Positions 6,205 through 14,870 of a DNA stretch of 15,502 bases are shown here, piece by piece. This DNA is from Bacteroidota bacterium (GTDB lineage: Bacteria > Bacteroidota > Bacteroidia > Bacteroidales > VadinHA17). Location of the stretch: NCBI GenBank assembly GCA_030613125.1, contig JAUWMO010000043.1, positions 1 through 15,502 of the forward strand. The letters are read 5' to 3'. Made by a program: the position numbers and the translations under genes. The notes under the pieces are model-generated. The model had not been told where the DNA came from and searched no databases. It was given only the letters and a program-made list of their open reading frames with translations. Each line of letters begins with the position of its first letter. Positions within the stretch are counted from its first letter, which is position 1.

Positions 6205-9200
6205 ATGAAAAAAATTGTGTATTTAATCGGGATTTTTGTGTTTACTGGTTTATTATCAGTACAGGCACAAACCCTTGAAGTTAGTGGTACAGTTACCAGC
6301 GCCGAAGACGGAGGTACACTTCCCGGCGTATCAGTGGTTGTAAAAGGCACCACTGTTGGTACAGTAACCAACATCGATGGGGCATATCAGATTTCTGTAC
6401 CTGTTGACAACCAGGTTCTGGTTTTCAGCTTTGTTGGAATGGTCAAACAGGATGTGGAGATCAATAGCCGTTCAGTAATTAATATTGCATTAGAAACTGA
6501 AGTTACCGAACTCTCTGAGGTAGTTATTACTGCTGCCGGTATCAGACGAGAGAAAAAAGCCTTGGGCTATTCAGTAGAAGAAGTGAGTGGAGACCAGGTG
6601 CAACAGGTTGCAGAGCCTGATGCTTTAAGAGCACTTCAGGGGAAAGTACCGGGAGTCAATATATCAGGCGCCAGCGGTGCACCGGGAAGTGGCACCCGTA
6701 TTACTATCAGGGGAAATTCATCCCTGCAAGGTAATAACCAGCCTCTGTTTGTTGTTGACGGTATGCCATTTGACAATAGCAGCAACAGCATGTTCTCCGG
6801 GTCAGCAAATGGTTCTGCTTACGGTAGCCGAATAGGGGATCTCGATCCTAATAACATTGAATCTATCACTGTTCTAAAAGGAGCAGCAGCAGCCACATTG
6901 TACGGATCAAGAGCAGCCAATGGGGTAGTATTGATATCAACAAAATCAAGAAATGCAACAGCTAGTCAGAAAGGTTTTGAAATTACTTATAACGGATCTT
7001 TTGGAATAGAGCAAATTGCTAATCTTCCTGATTATCAAAATACTTATGGAACAGGTACAAATTTTGGCTATCAACAGGCAAATGGTTCCTGGGGAGCTCC
7101 TTTTATTGGTACACAACCTTATGCCAACACCGATTCAATTGATCACTGGTTTGACGGACGCGCGGGAATGGAAAGTTTCTGGGGAACCCAGGTACCATAC
7201 CGGGCCTATCCTAATAATGTTAAAAATTTGTTTAAGACCGGCACTTACATTGATAACTCATTGACTATAAATAGCGGGAATGAGAATTCAGCTATTTCCA
7301 TGACTGCATCACATGTAAATCAAGATGGTTACGTACCTAACACCACCTTTACGAGAACAAATATAAGCGTAGGAGGGCAAACCCATTTGGCCAATGGATT
7401 TGATTTTGGCGGTTCGGTTACATATATCAGAAGCAATCAAAAAGCTGTTCAAAGTGGCGTAGGAAGTGTAGGAGCTAATAATCATTCAGCTTTTGCCAGG
7501 GCTTTATATCTTGGAAGAAACTGGGACGTTCATGGTCAGCCATATCAAAATCCTGTAGATTTTGGAAGTGAATTTATGGTGGGAAGAGGCCAGGCAGATA
7601 ATCCTCTCTGGTCATATGAAAATGCCGGATTTCGTTCAAATACTGACAGAGTAACAGCAAATCTGAATATCGGATATGAAATAACCGATTGGATAGATAT
7701 TGATTACAGAATAGGAATTGATGCATATAACGAAAGGCAAAAAGACTTTATAAGGCCAGGTTCCACAGGGGCACAGGGCCAGGGAAGGATTACAACCTAT
7801 GATGTCTCCTGGGAAGAATTAGAATCGAATTTAATGATAACCTTTAATAAATATTTTGGTGAAGACTGGAACTTACGAGCCGTTGCAGGGCATAATATTA
7901 ATCAGAGAACAAGAAATTCCCAGGCAGTCCAGGGTACCGGTTACGTTGTTTTCGACATTGATAACCTTAATAACACAAATGCCGTGGTACCTTTGGGGGG
8001 GGGATTTTCGCAAAAGCGTATCTGGGGAGTTTATGGTGATATTAATCTCGGTTTCAGAGGATGGGCTTACCTTGGCCTGACAGGAAGAAATGACTGGTCA
8101 TCTACACTTCCAAAAGCAAACAGAAGTTATTTTTATCCGGCTATAACAGGATCTTTTATTTTAAGTGATGCACTTAACCTTGAGTCCTATGTTTTAAGTT
8201 CACTAAAACTTAGAGCTGCCTGGTCACAGGTTGGTAATGATACTGATCCATATCTGATCACACCGGTATTTTTTATCAATGATTTTTATACTACAACGCC
8301 AAGGCCTACAGCAGAACTGCCTTTCACACCAACCGGCGGAACTACTTCGCCCGGCGCATCACTCAGCAACCAGGAAAGGGATCCGAATCTGAAACCCGAG
8401 CGGACAGAAGAGATAGAACTGGGATTAGACCTGTATATGCTCAACAACAGACTGGGTGTTAACTTTACATATTATAACAGGATTGCAAAAGATCAGATTG
8501 CACCCGTTTCACTGCCTGTAAGTACCGGTTTCAGTCAGTTGCTTACTAACTTCGGAAAGATGAAAAATGAAGGTGTGGAGATTGGTGTTCAGATAACACC
8601 ATTTGAAACATCCTCAGGTTTCAGGTGGGATATTTTCGGAACTTTTACCCATAATAAAAACGTGGTGCTTGAGTTGGCTGACGGAGTAGATGAAATCACA
8701 ATATTAAAAGCAAATGTTGGTGGCACACCAACGTACTTTTCGGGAATGCCATCATCTATTTTAAGACCTGGTCAGGAATACGGTCTGCTGAAAGGGTCAG
8801 TTAGCGCAAGAGACCAGGACGGAAATCTTTTAATAGACCCCTCAAACGGACAGTTGATCCGTGATCCGAATGAAGCTATAATTGGTAATCCGAATCCGGA
8901 TTTTATCGCAGGGCTTACAAATACATTTTCATTTAAAGGCTTCAGGCTTACAGCAGTTTTAGACTGGAAAGAAGGAGGAGATCTTTATTCCAACACTGTA
9001 TTATCGATGCTTGGACGTGGTGTTCTAAAGACTACTGAAGACAGGGAGATGATGAAGATCATACCTGGTGTTTATGGTGATCCCAATACGTATGAACCCA
9101 TCAGGGATGGAGAAGGTAATAAAATTGTAAATACAACAATGGTTGAGACCAATTCCCTGTGGTTTGGTGAAACATTTGCTATAAATGCAGCAGATGAATG

Positions 9201-9468
9201 GTCTGTATTTGATGCAACTGTTTACCGGCTTAGGGAAATAACACTGGCTTATGATTTCCCGGCTGCTCTGCTGGAAAAATCGCCTTTCGGACGGGCATCC
9301 GTTTCACTTACCGGCAGAAATCTGTGGTTCTATGCTCCTCATTTTCCTGAACACACCAATTATGACCCTGAGGTTAATCAGTATGGCAATTCAAATATCC
9401 AGGGTATAGAATACAGCACCACACCTTCTACAAGAAGGTTTACACTCAACATTAGCTTAACATTTTAA
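6205..9468 (+). CDS. SusC/RagA-type TonB-linked outer membrane transporter
   Basis: This is an outer-membrane barrel that imports a ligand captured with its SusD partner, powered by TonB-ExbBD. The 1087-residue product has a signal peptide (cleavage near QA/QT, residues 21-22) and a carboxypeptidase-regulatory-like beta domain at about 25-100 (VSGTVTSAEDGGTLPGVSVV). The linker follows (LSEVVITAAGIRREKKALGY, 103-122), then a plug domain at about 130-250 with GKVPGVNISGASG, FVVDGMPFDN and the DPNNIESITVLKGAAAATLYGSRAANGV stretch (seen at 214-241). A long barrel ends in aromatic Phe (NISLTF). There is no STN domain, so signalling to an anti-sigma factor is not expected. It is the first gene of a four-gene operon; susD follows after 10 bp. 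A G9 run lies at codons 597-600. The substrate cannot be read from the sequence. Confidence 0.96.
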   Translation: MKKIVYLIGIFVFTGLLSVQAQTLEVSGTVTSAEDGGTLPGVSVVVKGTTVGTVTNIDGAYQISVPVDNQVLVFSFVGMVKQDVEINSRSVINIALETEVTELSEVVITAAGIRREKKALGYSVEEVSGDQVQQVAEPDALRALQGKVPGVNISGASGAPGSGTRITIRGNSSLQGNNQPLFVVDGMPFDNSSNSMFSGSANGSAYGSRIGDLDPNNIESITVLKGAAAATLYGSRAANGVVLISTKSRNATASQKGFEITYNGSFGIEQIANLPDYQNTYGTGTNFGYQQANGSWGAPFIGTQPYANTDSIDHWFDGRAGMESFWGTQVPYRAYPNNVKNLFKTGTYIDNSLTINSGNENSAISMTASHVNQDGYVPNTTFTRTNISVGGQTHLANGFDFGGSVTYIRSNQKAVQSGVGSVGANNHSAFARALYLGRNWDVHGQPYQNPVDFGSEFMVGRGQADNPLWSYENAGFRSNTDRVTANLNIGYEITDWIDIDYRIGIDAYNERQKDFIRPGSTGAQGQGRITTYDVSWEELESNLMITFNKYFGEDWNLRAVAGHNINQRTRNSQAVQGTGYVVFDIDNLNNTNAVVPLGGGFSQKRIWGVYGDINLGFRGWAYLGLTGRNDWSSTLPKANRSYFYPAITGSFILSDALNLESYVLSSLKLRAAWSQVGNDTDPYLITPVFFINDFYTTTPRPTAELPFTPTGGTTSPGASLSNQERDPNLKPERTEEIELGLDLYMLNNRLGVNFTYYNRIAKDQIAPVSLPVSTGFSQLLTNFGKMKNEGVEIGVQITPFETSSGFRWDIFGTFTHNKNVVLELADGVDEITILKANVGGTPTYFSGMPSSILRPGQEYGLLKGSVSARDQDGNLLIDPSNGQLIRDPNEAIIGNPNPDFIAGLTNTFSFKGFRLTAVLDWKEGGDLYSNTVLSMLGRGVLKTTEDREMMKIIPGVYGDPNTYEPIRDGEGNKIVNTTMVETNSLWFGETFAINAADEWSVFDATVYRLREITLAYDFPAALLEKSPFGRASVSLTGRNLWFYAPHFPEHTNYDPEVNQYGNSNIQGIEYSTTPSTRRFTLNISLTF
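7995..8003 (+). repeat. G9 homopolymer inside susC
   Basis: Nine consecutive G encode the end of Leu597 and Gly598-600 in the barrel region. Gain or loss of one G would shift the frame and remove nearly half of the protein. Such a tract is unusual in this AT-rich DNA and is a classic site for slipped-strand mispairing, or for sequencing error. Confidence 0.9.
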
Positions 9469-9478
9469 ACATTAAGAG

Positions 9479-11113
9479 ATGAAAAAAATGAAAATAAAAT
9501 ATTTTATATCCTTTGCGGTTACATTGGTACTTATTCTGTTTAGTAGTTGTGAAAAATGGCTTGATATCAATGAAGATCCGAACAACCCGACTTCAGTACC
9601 TGTAAGTCAATTGTTTTCTACAGTAGAGGTTGACCTTGCCGGATCAATGGGCGCTTCGATCGGAGGTTTATCCGGGTACACGTCTGCAATGGTGCACCAG
9701 ATGTTTCAGAGAGGTGGTACGCATCAGTTTTATGATCTGCAAGGAGCAGACTTTGAAGTCCTAACCCCCTGGAATATAATGTATTTACGACTCTTAACTG
9801 ATGTACGTGAGATTATTGCACAGGGTACTGCAGATGAAGGCAATGAAGACTGGCATTACGTGGGTATCGTTCAGATCATTAAAGCTTATGTATTCAGTAC
9901 ACTGGTCGACATTTGGGGAGATGTACCGTTTGAGGAAGCAAATCAGGGTGCAGCATTGCGTATGCCCGCATACGATAATGGCCAAAGCATTTATCCTCAA
10001 TTATTTCAACTAATCGATGAAGGAATAACCAATTTGGAAAAAACATCTAATTTATCACCTGGCACCGACGATATAATTTATCAGGGTGATCTTGATAAGT
10101 GGATAAAGTTTGCTAAAACCCTTAAATTAAAACTGTATAATCAGATTCGGCTTGTACAGGATGTTTCAGCCGAGGTAAATACACTTTTAGCTGATGAAAG
10201 CCAACTGATTGGACCGGGTGATGATTTTGAGTTTCCCTATGGAGCTGCACTTGCGCCAATGAACAGAAATCCGGCTTATCAACAGGAGTATACCCCAGGC
10301 GGATCATATTTTTATATCAATCCCTATTTTTATGAGATACTTACCGGTCAAAATACTTTCTTTCCGGTGGAGGGAAATCCTTATTTGGGAACAGTAGATC
10401 CAAGAGTACCTTATTATTTCTATAATCAGCTTGCTCCGGGCCAGGAGGCGGAAAACCCGGTTGCTTACAGAGATGGGGATTTCGTCTCCATATATATGTT
10501 CTCATTCAACATAGATCCGAATGAGGGATTTGACCAGGCTTCGTCGCAAACTGTTGCAGGATTGTATCCGGTAGGAGGGCGCTATGACGACGGAAACGGA
10601 GGAATTGCCAATTTCAATGGTGCCGGTGACACTCCCCAGCGAATGTTAACATATTTCTCAAGATTGTATACCCAGGCAGAACTTGCCCTTGTGGGAATTA
10701 CTTCCCAGGATGATGCACAACTGTTAACTGATGCTATACAGGCTTCCTTTGATAAAGTCAATGAAGTGGCTTCAATGGCCGGGGCACCTGCTATAGACCA
10801 AAGTGATATTGATAATTATATAAGCATGGTTATGGCATTATATAACAGTGCAAATGACGATGGAAAGTTGCGTCATATAATGACACAAAAGTGGATCGCA
10901 AGTTTTGGATATGGTATTGACGCATATAATGATTACCGTCGTACAGGATATCCACTGTTACACGATGGTAATACTGACAACCTCACTATTACAGTAAGGA
11001 CCAGAGAGTATCCACTGTCTTACCCATGGAAGACAGATGATCTGTCAGTCAATCAAAACGCACCGGCACAAAAGAATATTACTACATTCAATGTGTTCTG
11101 GGATGTTAATTAG
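9479..11113 (+). CDS. SusD-like outer membrane lipoprotein (SusD-like_2 type)
   Basis: This is a surface lipoprotein forming the lid over the SusC barrel and helping bind the ligand. The 544-residue product has a lipoprotein signal with lipobox LFSSC (lipid-modified C24), followed by EKWLDINEDPNNPTSVP, typical of the SusD-like_2 branch. Other family marks are SAMVHQMFQRGG, WNIMYLRLLTDVREII, the TPR-like segment YVGIVQIIKAYVFSTLVDIWGDVPFEEA, and the C-terminal helix region QKWIASFGYGIDAYNDYRRTGYP. The length is normal for the family. A second start, MKIK at 9488, is possible. It begins 10 bp after susC and should form the SusCD complex with it. No carbohydrate-active enzyme is linked, so sugar, peptide or another ligand are all open. 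Confidence 0.94.
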   Translation: MKKMKIKYFISFAVTLVLILFSSCEKWLDINEDPNNPTSVPVSQLFSTVEVDLAGSMGASIGGLSGYTSAMVHQMFQRGGTHQFYDLQGADFEVLTPWNIMYLRLLTDVREIIAQGTADEGNEDWHYVGIVQIIKAYVFSTLVDIWGDVPFEEANQGAALRMPAYDNGQSIYPQLFQLIDEGITNLEKTSNLSPGTDDIIYQGDLDKWIKFAKTLKLKLYNQIRLVQDVSAEVNTLLADESQLIGPGDDFEFPYGAALAPMNRNPAYQQEYTPGGSYFYINPYFYEILTGQNTFFPVEGNPYLGTVDPRVPYYFYNQLAPGQEAENPVAYRDGDFVSIYMFSFNIDPNEGFDQASSQTVAGLYPVGGRYDDGNGGIANFNGAGDTPQRMLTYFSRLYTQAELALVGITSQDDAQLLTDAIQASFDKVNEVASMAGAPAIDQSDIDNYISMVMALYNSANDDGKLRHIMTQKWIASFGYGIDAYNDYRRTGYPLLHDGNTDNLTITVRTREYPLSYPWKTDDLSVNQNAPAQKNITTFNVFWDVN

Positions 11114-11136
11114 AAACCTTTAAAACTAATAAAGAA

Positions 11137-12096
11137 ATGAAAAACGTTATATATTTATTACTGCTTATTGGCGCAATTTTAGCATTCCAGTCATGCCAGG
11201 ACCTCGAAAAAATAAGGTTCCCTGAATTTACAGATGCGGCCAATGTAAGGATACAAATTGATCCTGATTACTCTGCACTTGATGCTTCAGATATTGAGAA
11301 TGCAAAACTTGTGTATTCAGTATTTTCTGAAAATACAAATATTGAATCGGTTGTTATCAGCGCTTCCTATTATAATTTTCAGAATGATACCACCTATGAC
11401 TCACGGGAAATAATACGCTACACTCAATCGGATTTTGATGCAAATGATGGTGCAATCCGGGATGAAGAATTTACTTCGCTGTTTCTGGCTCAAAAGTTCG
11501 GATTTCCCGGAGGTGCAAGTGATTTAGGCGGAGGTGATCTGTTTAACTTTACTAATTTAACAACACTGACCAATGGTATGGTTTTTCCGGACACAATACT
11601 TTCCGAAACCAACTATGAAACAGTAAATGTTACACCTAATATTATCAATAGTGCAGGCACAACAAGTTTCACTGTGGCATTCAATGCTTTTGTAGCATGT
11701 CCGGTACCAGATGGATTCGCCCTTGGAAACTATTTGCTCGAACAAATTTCAGGACCAGATGATCCATTTTTTGGGAATCCATACAGATGGGAAACAGGAG
11801 TTGTAACACTCGCTCAGGTTAGTCCTATTGAACGTTCATTTAGGGGAACATACTTTACTTTCGAGAACAGGGCATTTAATTTCCTGCTGATTTGTGGAAA
11901 TGTGTTGGTAGGAACCACCGGTTCAGGAATAGGATGTTCAGCATTAGGTATATCATGGACAGGGGCAACACCCCCTGGCTATTACGATGAATCCGATGAC
12001 AGTGAGATCATTATTAATGTGCTAGAAAATATAGATGGTGATTGTGGCCTGCCAGCGGGAGAGCCAATGACACTTAGACTAACGAAAATAGATTAA
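11137..12096 (+). CDS. Accessory lipoprotein of the SusCD operon (function unknown)
   Basis: I do not recognise a named family. The 319-residue product has lipobox AFQSC (C20), then QDLEKIRFPEF. An Ig-like, beta-rich region is likely at about 35-185 (AKLVYSVFSENTNIESVVIS, then NSAGTTSFTVAFNAFVAC). A second domain runs from C188 to the end (CPVPDGFALGNYLLEQISGPDD), and has cysteines at 188, 253, 267 and 303. The stretch TGVVTLAQVSPIERSFRGTYFTF with FNFLLICGN resembles the C-terminal part of the next gene's product (see findings). It starts 23 bp after susD, and position and lipidation suggest a SusE/SusF-like surface partner that may bind ligand. That role is inferred. Confidence 0.8.
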   Translation: MKNVIYLLLLIGAILAFQSCQDLEKIRFPEFTDAANVRIQIDPDYSALDASDIENAKLVYSVFSENTNIESVVISASYYNFQNDTTYDSREIIRYTQSDFDANDGAIRDEEFTSLFLAQKFGFPGGASDLGGGDLFNFTNLTTLTNGMVFPDTILSETNYETVNVTPNIINSAGTTSFTVAFNAFVACPVPDGFALGNYLLEQISGPDDPFFGNPYRWETGVVTLAQVSPIERSFRGTYFTFENRAFNFLLICGNVLVGTTGSGIGCSALGISWTGATPPGYYDESDDSEIIINVLENIDGDCGLPAGEPMTLRLTKID

Positions 12097-12118
12097 ACTA
12101 AATTAAATGCTGACAAAT

Positions 12119-12961
12119 ATGAAAAAATATAGAAACTTAATTTTCACAGCGGTCATTCTTTTGCTGCTGGGTTCCTGTGTGGATGATTACCAGGATGCTA
12201 ATCCTCCCAGGCCAAAAGACGGACCATATTTTACCTTAAGTGCCAGCGGTGATGTTCTGGAAACTCCTGCAGACGGCAATTTTATTGGTGCAGGCCAGTC
12301 TATTATTCTAACCCTGCATGTTATTGATTGCCCGGGTGGAATTGATTCAGTTGGTGTTACATTCAATGAGGACAGTCTTGGCACTGCCGTAGTCGACCAG
12401 GCCTCACTGAGTGCAGTAAAAGGGAATATCCAGGGGCAGGTCCTGGTTAACTTCACTGCAATAAATGATGTAGCTGAAGAAACCGACCTTGTAATCTCGG
12501 TAACTCTGTACGATGGTCAGCAACCGGTAGATTGGCATGGCCGGATTATTGAATACAGGAAATCATCAGCTGAGACCTATGATGTTACTGTTGTTGTATG
12601 TACATCCACAGGCCTGGCAGGTGAGTTCAACTCTGTGGCAAATGGATTTTCCGGTGATGGTGCAGGTGGTCCTGATGCACCATATTCTGATCTTCAGGCC
12701 GAAATTACAATTACAGAGATCAGACCCGGATTGTACGAAATCGACGATATGTCATTTGGGTTTTATCCACAGTTGAACGGTGATAGCAAAGTTCCCGGTC
12801 AGGTAGATCTTTGCGGTAGTGATATAAGTGACAGGGGAGATACCGATCACTATGGCGACCCGTTTACAATCTCCGGGACTTTGAATGGAGATGGAACAGT
12901 TGATTTGACATGGCAAAATACCTGGGGTGATAGAGGCACTGTAGTTCTGACACCCAAATAA
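12119..12961 (+). CDS. Second accessory lipoprotein of the SusCD operon (function unknown)
   Basis: The family is not recognised. From the ATG at 12119 (280 residues) the protein starts MKKYRNLIFT and has lipobox LLGSC (C20) followed by VDDYQD. The acidic residues just after the Cys recall the surface-export signals described for Bacteroidota lipoproteins. An upstream in-frame ATG at 12107 (284 residues) is possible, but I prefer 12119 because the Lys-rich n-region begins there. An Ig-like beta region lies at about 35-150. The C-terminal domain (about 155-280) starts VVVCTSTGLAGEF, has YSDLQAEITITEIRPGLYEI and VDLCGSD, and ends ISGTLNGDGTVDLTWQNTWG plus DRGTVVLTPK. It is the last gene of the operon, with a terminator 25 bp after the stop. 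Confidence 0.8.
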   Translation: MKKYRNLIFTAVILLLLGSCVDDYQDANPPRPKDGPYFTLSASGDVLETPADGNFIGAGQSIILTLHVIDCPGGIDSVGVTFNEDSLGTAVVDQASLSAVKGNIQGQVLVNFTAINDVAEETDLVISVTLYDGQQPVDWHGRIIEYRKSSAETYDVTVVVCTSTGLAGEFNSVANGFSGDGAGGPDAPYSDLQAEITITEIRPGLYEIDDMSFGFYPQLNGDSKVPGQVDLCGSDISDRGDTDHYGDPFTISGTLNGDGTVDLTWQNTWGDRGTVVLTPK

Positions 12962-12985
12962 AACAAATAAACCCTAAAAGTTTAA

Positions 12986-13019
12986 AGGGGCTGTCTTATA
13001 TAAAGGCAGCCTCTTTTTT
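12986..13019 (+). terminator. Intrinsic terminator of the sus-like operon
   Basis: AGGGGCTGTCTT (12986-12997) pairs with AAGGCAGCCTCT (13003-13014), including two G-U pairs, around an ATATA loop and followed by T5. It lies 25 bp after the last stop codon and closes the four-gene operon. Confidence 0.88.
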
Positions 13020-13462
13020 CGTCACATTATAGTCATAAGGTGGTCATTCGCTTCGCTGTCATACGATTGTCATTCAATGATCATGTGATAGGCTATGAAA
13101 TGATCATTTATAGAAATAGAAGGTTGGAAGAACGGAAAAGTTTTTGATTTCTGCATTAATTGAGGAGATCCGGAACAGATTTGCTTAGGTTCCTGACATA
13201 GCGTCTTCCCGCCTATAGCGATGAATAAATTTCCTTAACCACAAACCTAACGACCGGCCTTCATAAAATAAATAACTACGTATTAAAAATGATCTGATCT
13301 AAATTACATATAATCTACGTTATTGGTGAGTACTTTGTAATTCTTCGAAATAATACTTTCAATTACGCTGAGATATTCGCTAAAAATAAATTACTCTGAA
13401 ATTGCACGTTTTTGCGTTTTCCAGCCTAGGCTTAATTATTTCACTATGCATAATTCATTCAA
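13020..13462. other. Gene-free stretch between the sus-like operon and pyrF
   Basis: No credible coding frame is seen. The left part has spaced GTCAT words (13032, 13043, 13058, 13069; steps 11, 15, 11) and two TGATCAT words (13078, 13101). The right part is plain AT-rich DNA with a 10-bp palindrome AGCCTAGGCT at 13423-13432. No clear terminator for pyrF (which ends at 13463 on the minus strand) was found. Confidence 0.5.
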
Positions 13463-14296
13463 CTATAACAATCCCTTTCCTTTCAAGAGTTCGGCCATCT
13501 CAACTTGAATCTCCTGAGCTTTAAAGGCTGCTTTTTGAGCAAATTCCTTCCCCTTATCGGCAAAAATAATTCCTCTTGAAGAATTAACGAGAAGCCCGCA
13601 CTGGTTATTCATTCCAAATTTTGCCACTTCCTCAAGACTACCCCCTTGTGCACCAACTCCTGGCACCAAAAGGAAATGATCAGGTATTATTTTCCTTATA
13701 TCAGCAAGCATTTCAGCCCTGGTTGCACCTGCCACGAACATCAAATTATCCTGGTCGCCCCACTCCCTTCCTTTTTTGAGAACTCTTTCAAATAGTCTTT
13801 CACTTGTATTCTTTTCTTCAAGAAATTGAAAGTCATCTGCTCCGGCATTTGAGGTTAAAGCCAGCAGAATCACCCACTTTCCCTCATACATAAGAAATGG
13901 CTGGACAGAATCTTTCCCCATATATGGAGCCACTGTTACTGCATCGAAATCCATTGTCTCGAAAAATGCCTTAGCATACATCCTTGAGGTATTTCCTATA
14001 TCACCACGTTTGGCATCGGCAATTACAAATAGTTCAGGATCAATCTCACGAATGTAATTGAGTGTTTTCTGCAATGAAGTCCAACCCTTAACTCCCTGGC
14101 TTTCATAAAAAGCAATATTAGGCTTATAAGCCACAGCATATTTATGTGTGGCTTCAATGATCTGTTTGTTAAAGTTAAAAACAGGATCGCCTGATGAAAA
14201 AAGATGTTCAGGAATTTTTGAAGGATCTGAATCCAATCCAATACATAAAAAACTTTGTTTTTGCTTTATTTTCTGGAAAAATTCCCGGGAGTTCAT
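13463..14296 (-). CDS. pyrF: Orotidine 5'-phosphate decarboxylase
   Basis: The enzyme decarboxylates OMP to UMP, the last step of de novo pyrimidine synthesis, in the cytoplasm. The 277-residue TIM-barrel protein is of the longer type-2 branch (common forms are about 230-245). Seen motifs: CIGLDSD (18-24), YKPN around K58, the catalytic segment DAKRGDIGNT (94-103, with the Asp-Lys-Asp set D94, K96, D99), PYMGKDS (124-130), PGVGAQGG (212-219, phosphate-binding loop region) and LVNSSRGI (236-243). The start MNSREFF fits the family. It stands alone on the minus strand. Upstream, CATCTTTG (14347-14340) is one base off the -7 consensus and no -33 element is seen, so the promoter is uncertain. Confidence 0.96.
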   Translation of the reverse strand: MNSREFFQKIKQKQSFLCIGLDSDPSKIPEHLFSSGDPVFNFNKQIIEATHKYAVAYKPNIAFYESQGVKGWTSLQKTLNYIREIDPELFVIADAKRGDIGNTSRMYAKAFFETMDFDAVTVAPYMGKDSVQPFLMYEGKWVILLALTSNAGADDFQFLEEKNTSERLFERVLKKGREWGDQDNLMFVAGATRAEMLADIRKIIPDHFLLVPGVGAQGGSLEEVAKFGMNNQCGLLVNSSRGIIFADKGKEFAQKAAFKAQEIQVEMAELLKGKGLL

Positions 14297-14453
14297 CTTT
14301 AATAAATGAATAAATTGATACAGTTTTTCTTTTGCAAAACAAAGATGGAAATATTTTCCTTAAAACATGTTGATTATGCTTATAAAGCACCTAGTTAAGT
14401 TACTGTTTTTTGTTTCTGACAGGATAATTTCTGATTCCGTTATCAGCAGGTAA

Positions 14454-14477
14454 AAATACGTATTATAATACGTATTT
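14454..14477 (-). terminator. 24-bp perfect palindrome overlapping the stop of the secreted protein gene
   Basis: The block AATACGTATT occurs twice, separated by AT, and with one more base pair on each side it makes a perfect 24-bp palindrome centred at 14465/14466. On the minus strand the hairpin is followed by further T, so it probably acts as a weak AT-rich terminator. Two base pairs overlap the TAA stop of the gene ending at 14476. Confidence 0.55.
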
Positions 14478-14859
14478 ATTCTTTCCTTTTTCGAGTTGAT
14501 TCAAAAGGAATAGTACCTTCAGAATAGCTGGCTTTTCCGTTCAGTTCATCCTTTGTGAAAGAGCCTTTAATATAAACGGCCTCTCCTTCAACATAAGCCT
14601 TGAAAGAGATTTTATCATCCTCAACTTTAACGTCATAACCTTTTACTTTGGTGTACTCATTAAAAACTATAGTCACCTTATATTCTTTATTTTCCTTGTC
14701 AATCACAATATCGCCAGTACTGTATTCATAGGGTGCCTCATTTGCCTTAAATTTCCAGGTTCCTTCCGGAGTTATTTTTTTCTGAGCAAATAATGCACTT
14801 GATGTAAAAAGAATTAAAACAATCAATGAAAATGATTTTAAAATTTGTGTTTTTTTCAT
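14476..14859 (-). CDS. Small secreted beta-rich protein of unknown function
   Basis: No family name can be given with confidence. The 127-residue product has a signal peptide (MKKTQILKSFSLIVLILFTS, cleavage likely after ALFA at residue 25, before Q). There is no lipobox, and no cysteine is present. The mature ~102 residues alternate polar and hydrophobic residues like a small beta-barrel or sandwich: GTWKFKANEAPYEYSTGDIV, then KEYKVTIVFNEYTKVKGYDV and KISFKAYVEGEAVYIKGSF. The GTW opening and repeated strands recall lipocalin-like domains, which is only a fold guess. It is probably periplasmic or exported. A short open frame ends 11 bp upstream, and an AT-rich palindrome covers its stop. Confidence 0.72.
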   Translation of the reverse strand: MKKTQILKSFSLIVLILFTSSALFAQKKITPEGTWKFKANEAPYEYSTGDIVIDKENKEYKVTIVFNEYTKVKGYDVKVEDDKISFKAYVEGEAVYIKGSFTKDELNGKASYSEGTIPFESTRKRKE

Positions 14860-14870
14860 GATAATAAAAT

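Noticed and set aside
13020..13110. CRISPR-like array
   Set aside because: The GTCAT words are only 5 bp and unevenly spaced; there are no repeats of CRISPR length and no cas genes in the window.
13242..13249. Minus-strand TAGGTTTG in the 13020-13462 stretch as a promoter
   Set aside because: It matches the -7 consensus but has no -33 partner and no minus-strand gene that needs it, since it lies downstream of pyrF.
14340..14347. CATCTTTG upstream of pyrF as a promoter
   Set aside because: One base off the TAnnTTTG consensus, with no TTG at the proper distance; too weak to annotate.
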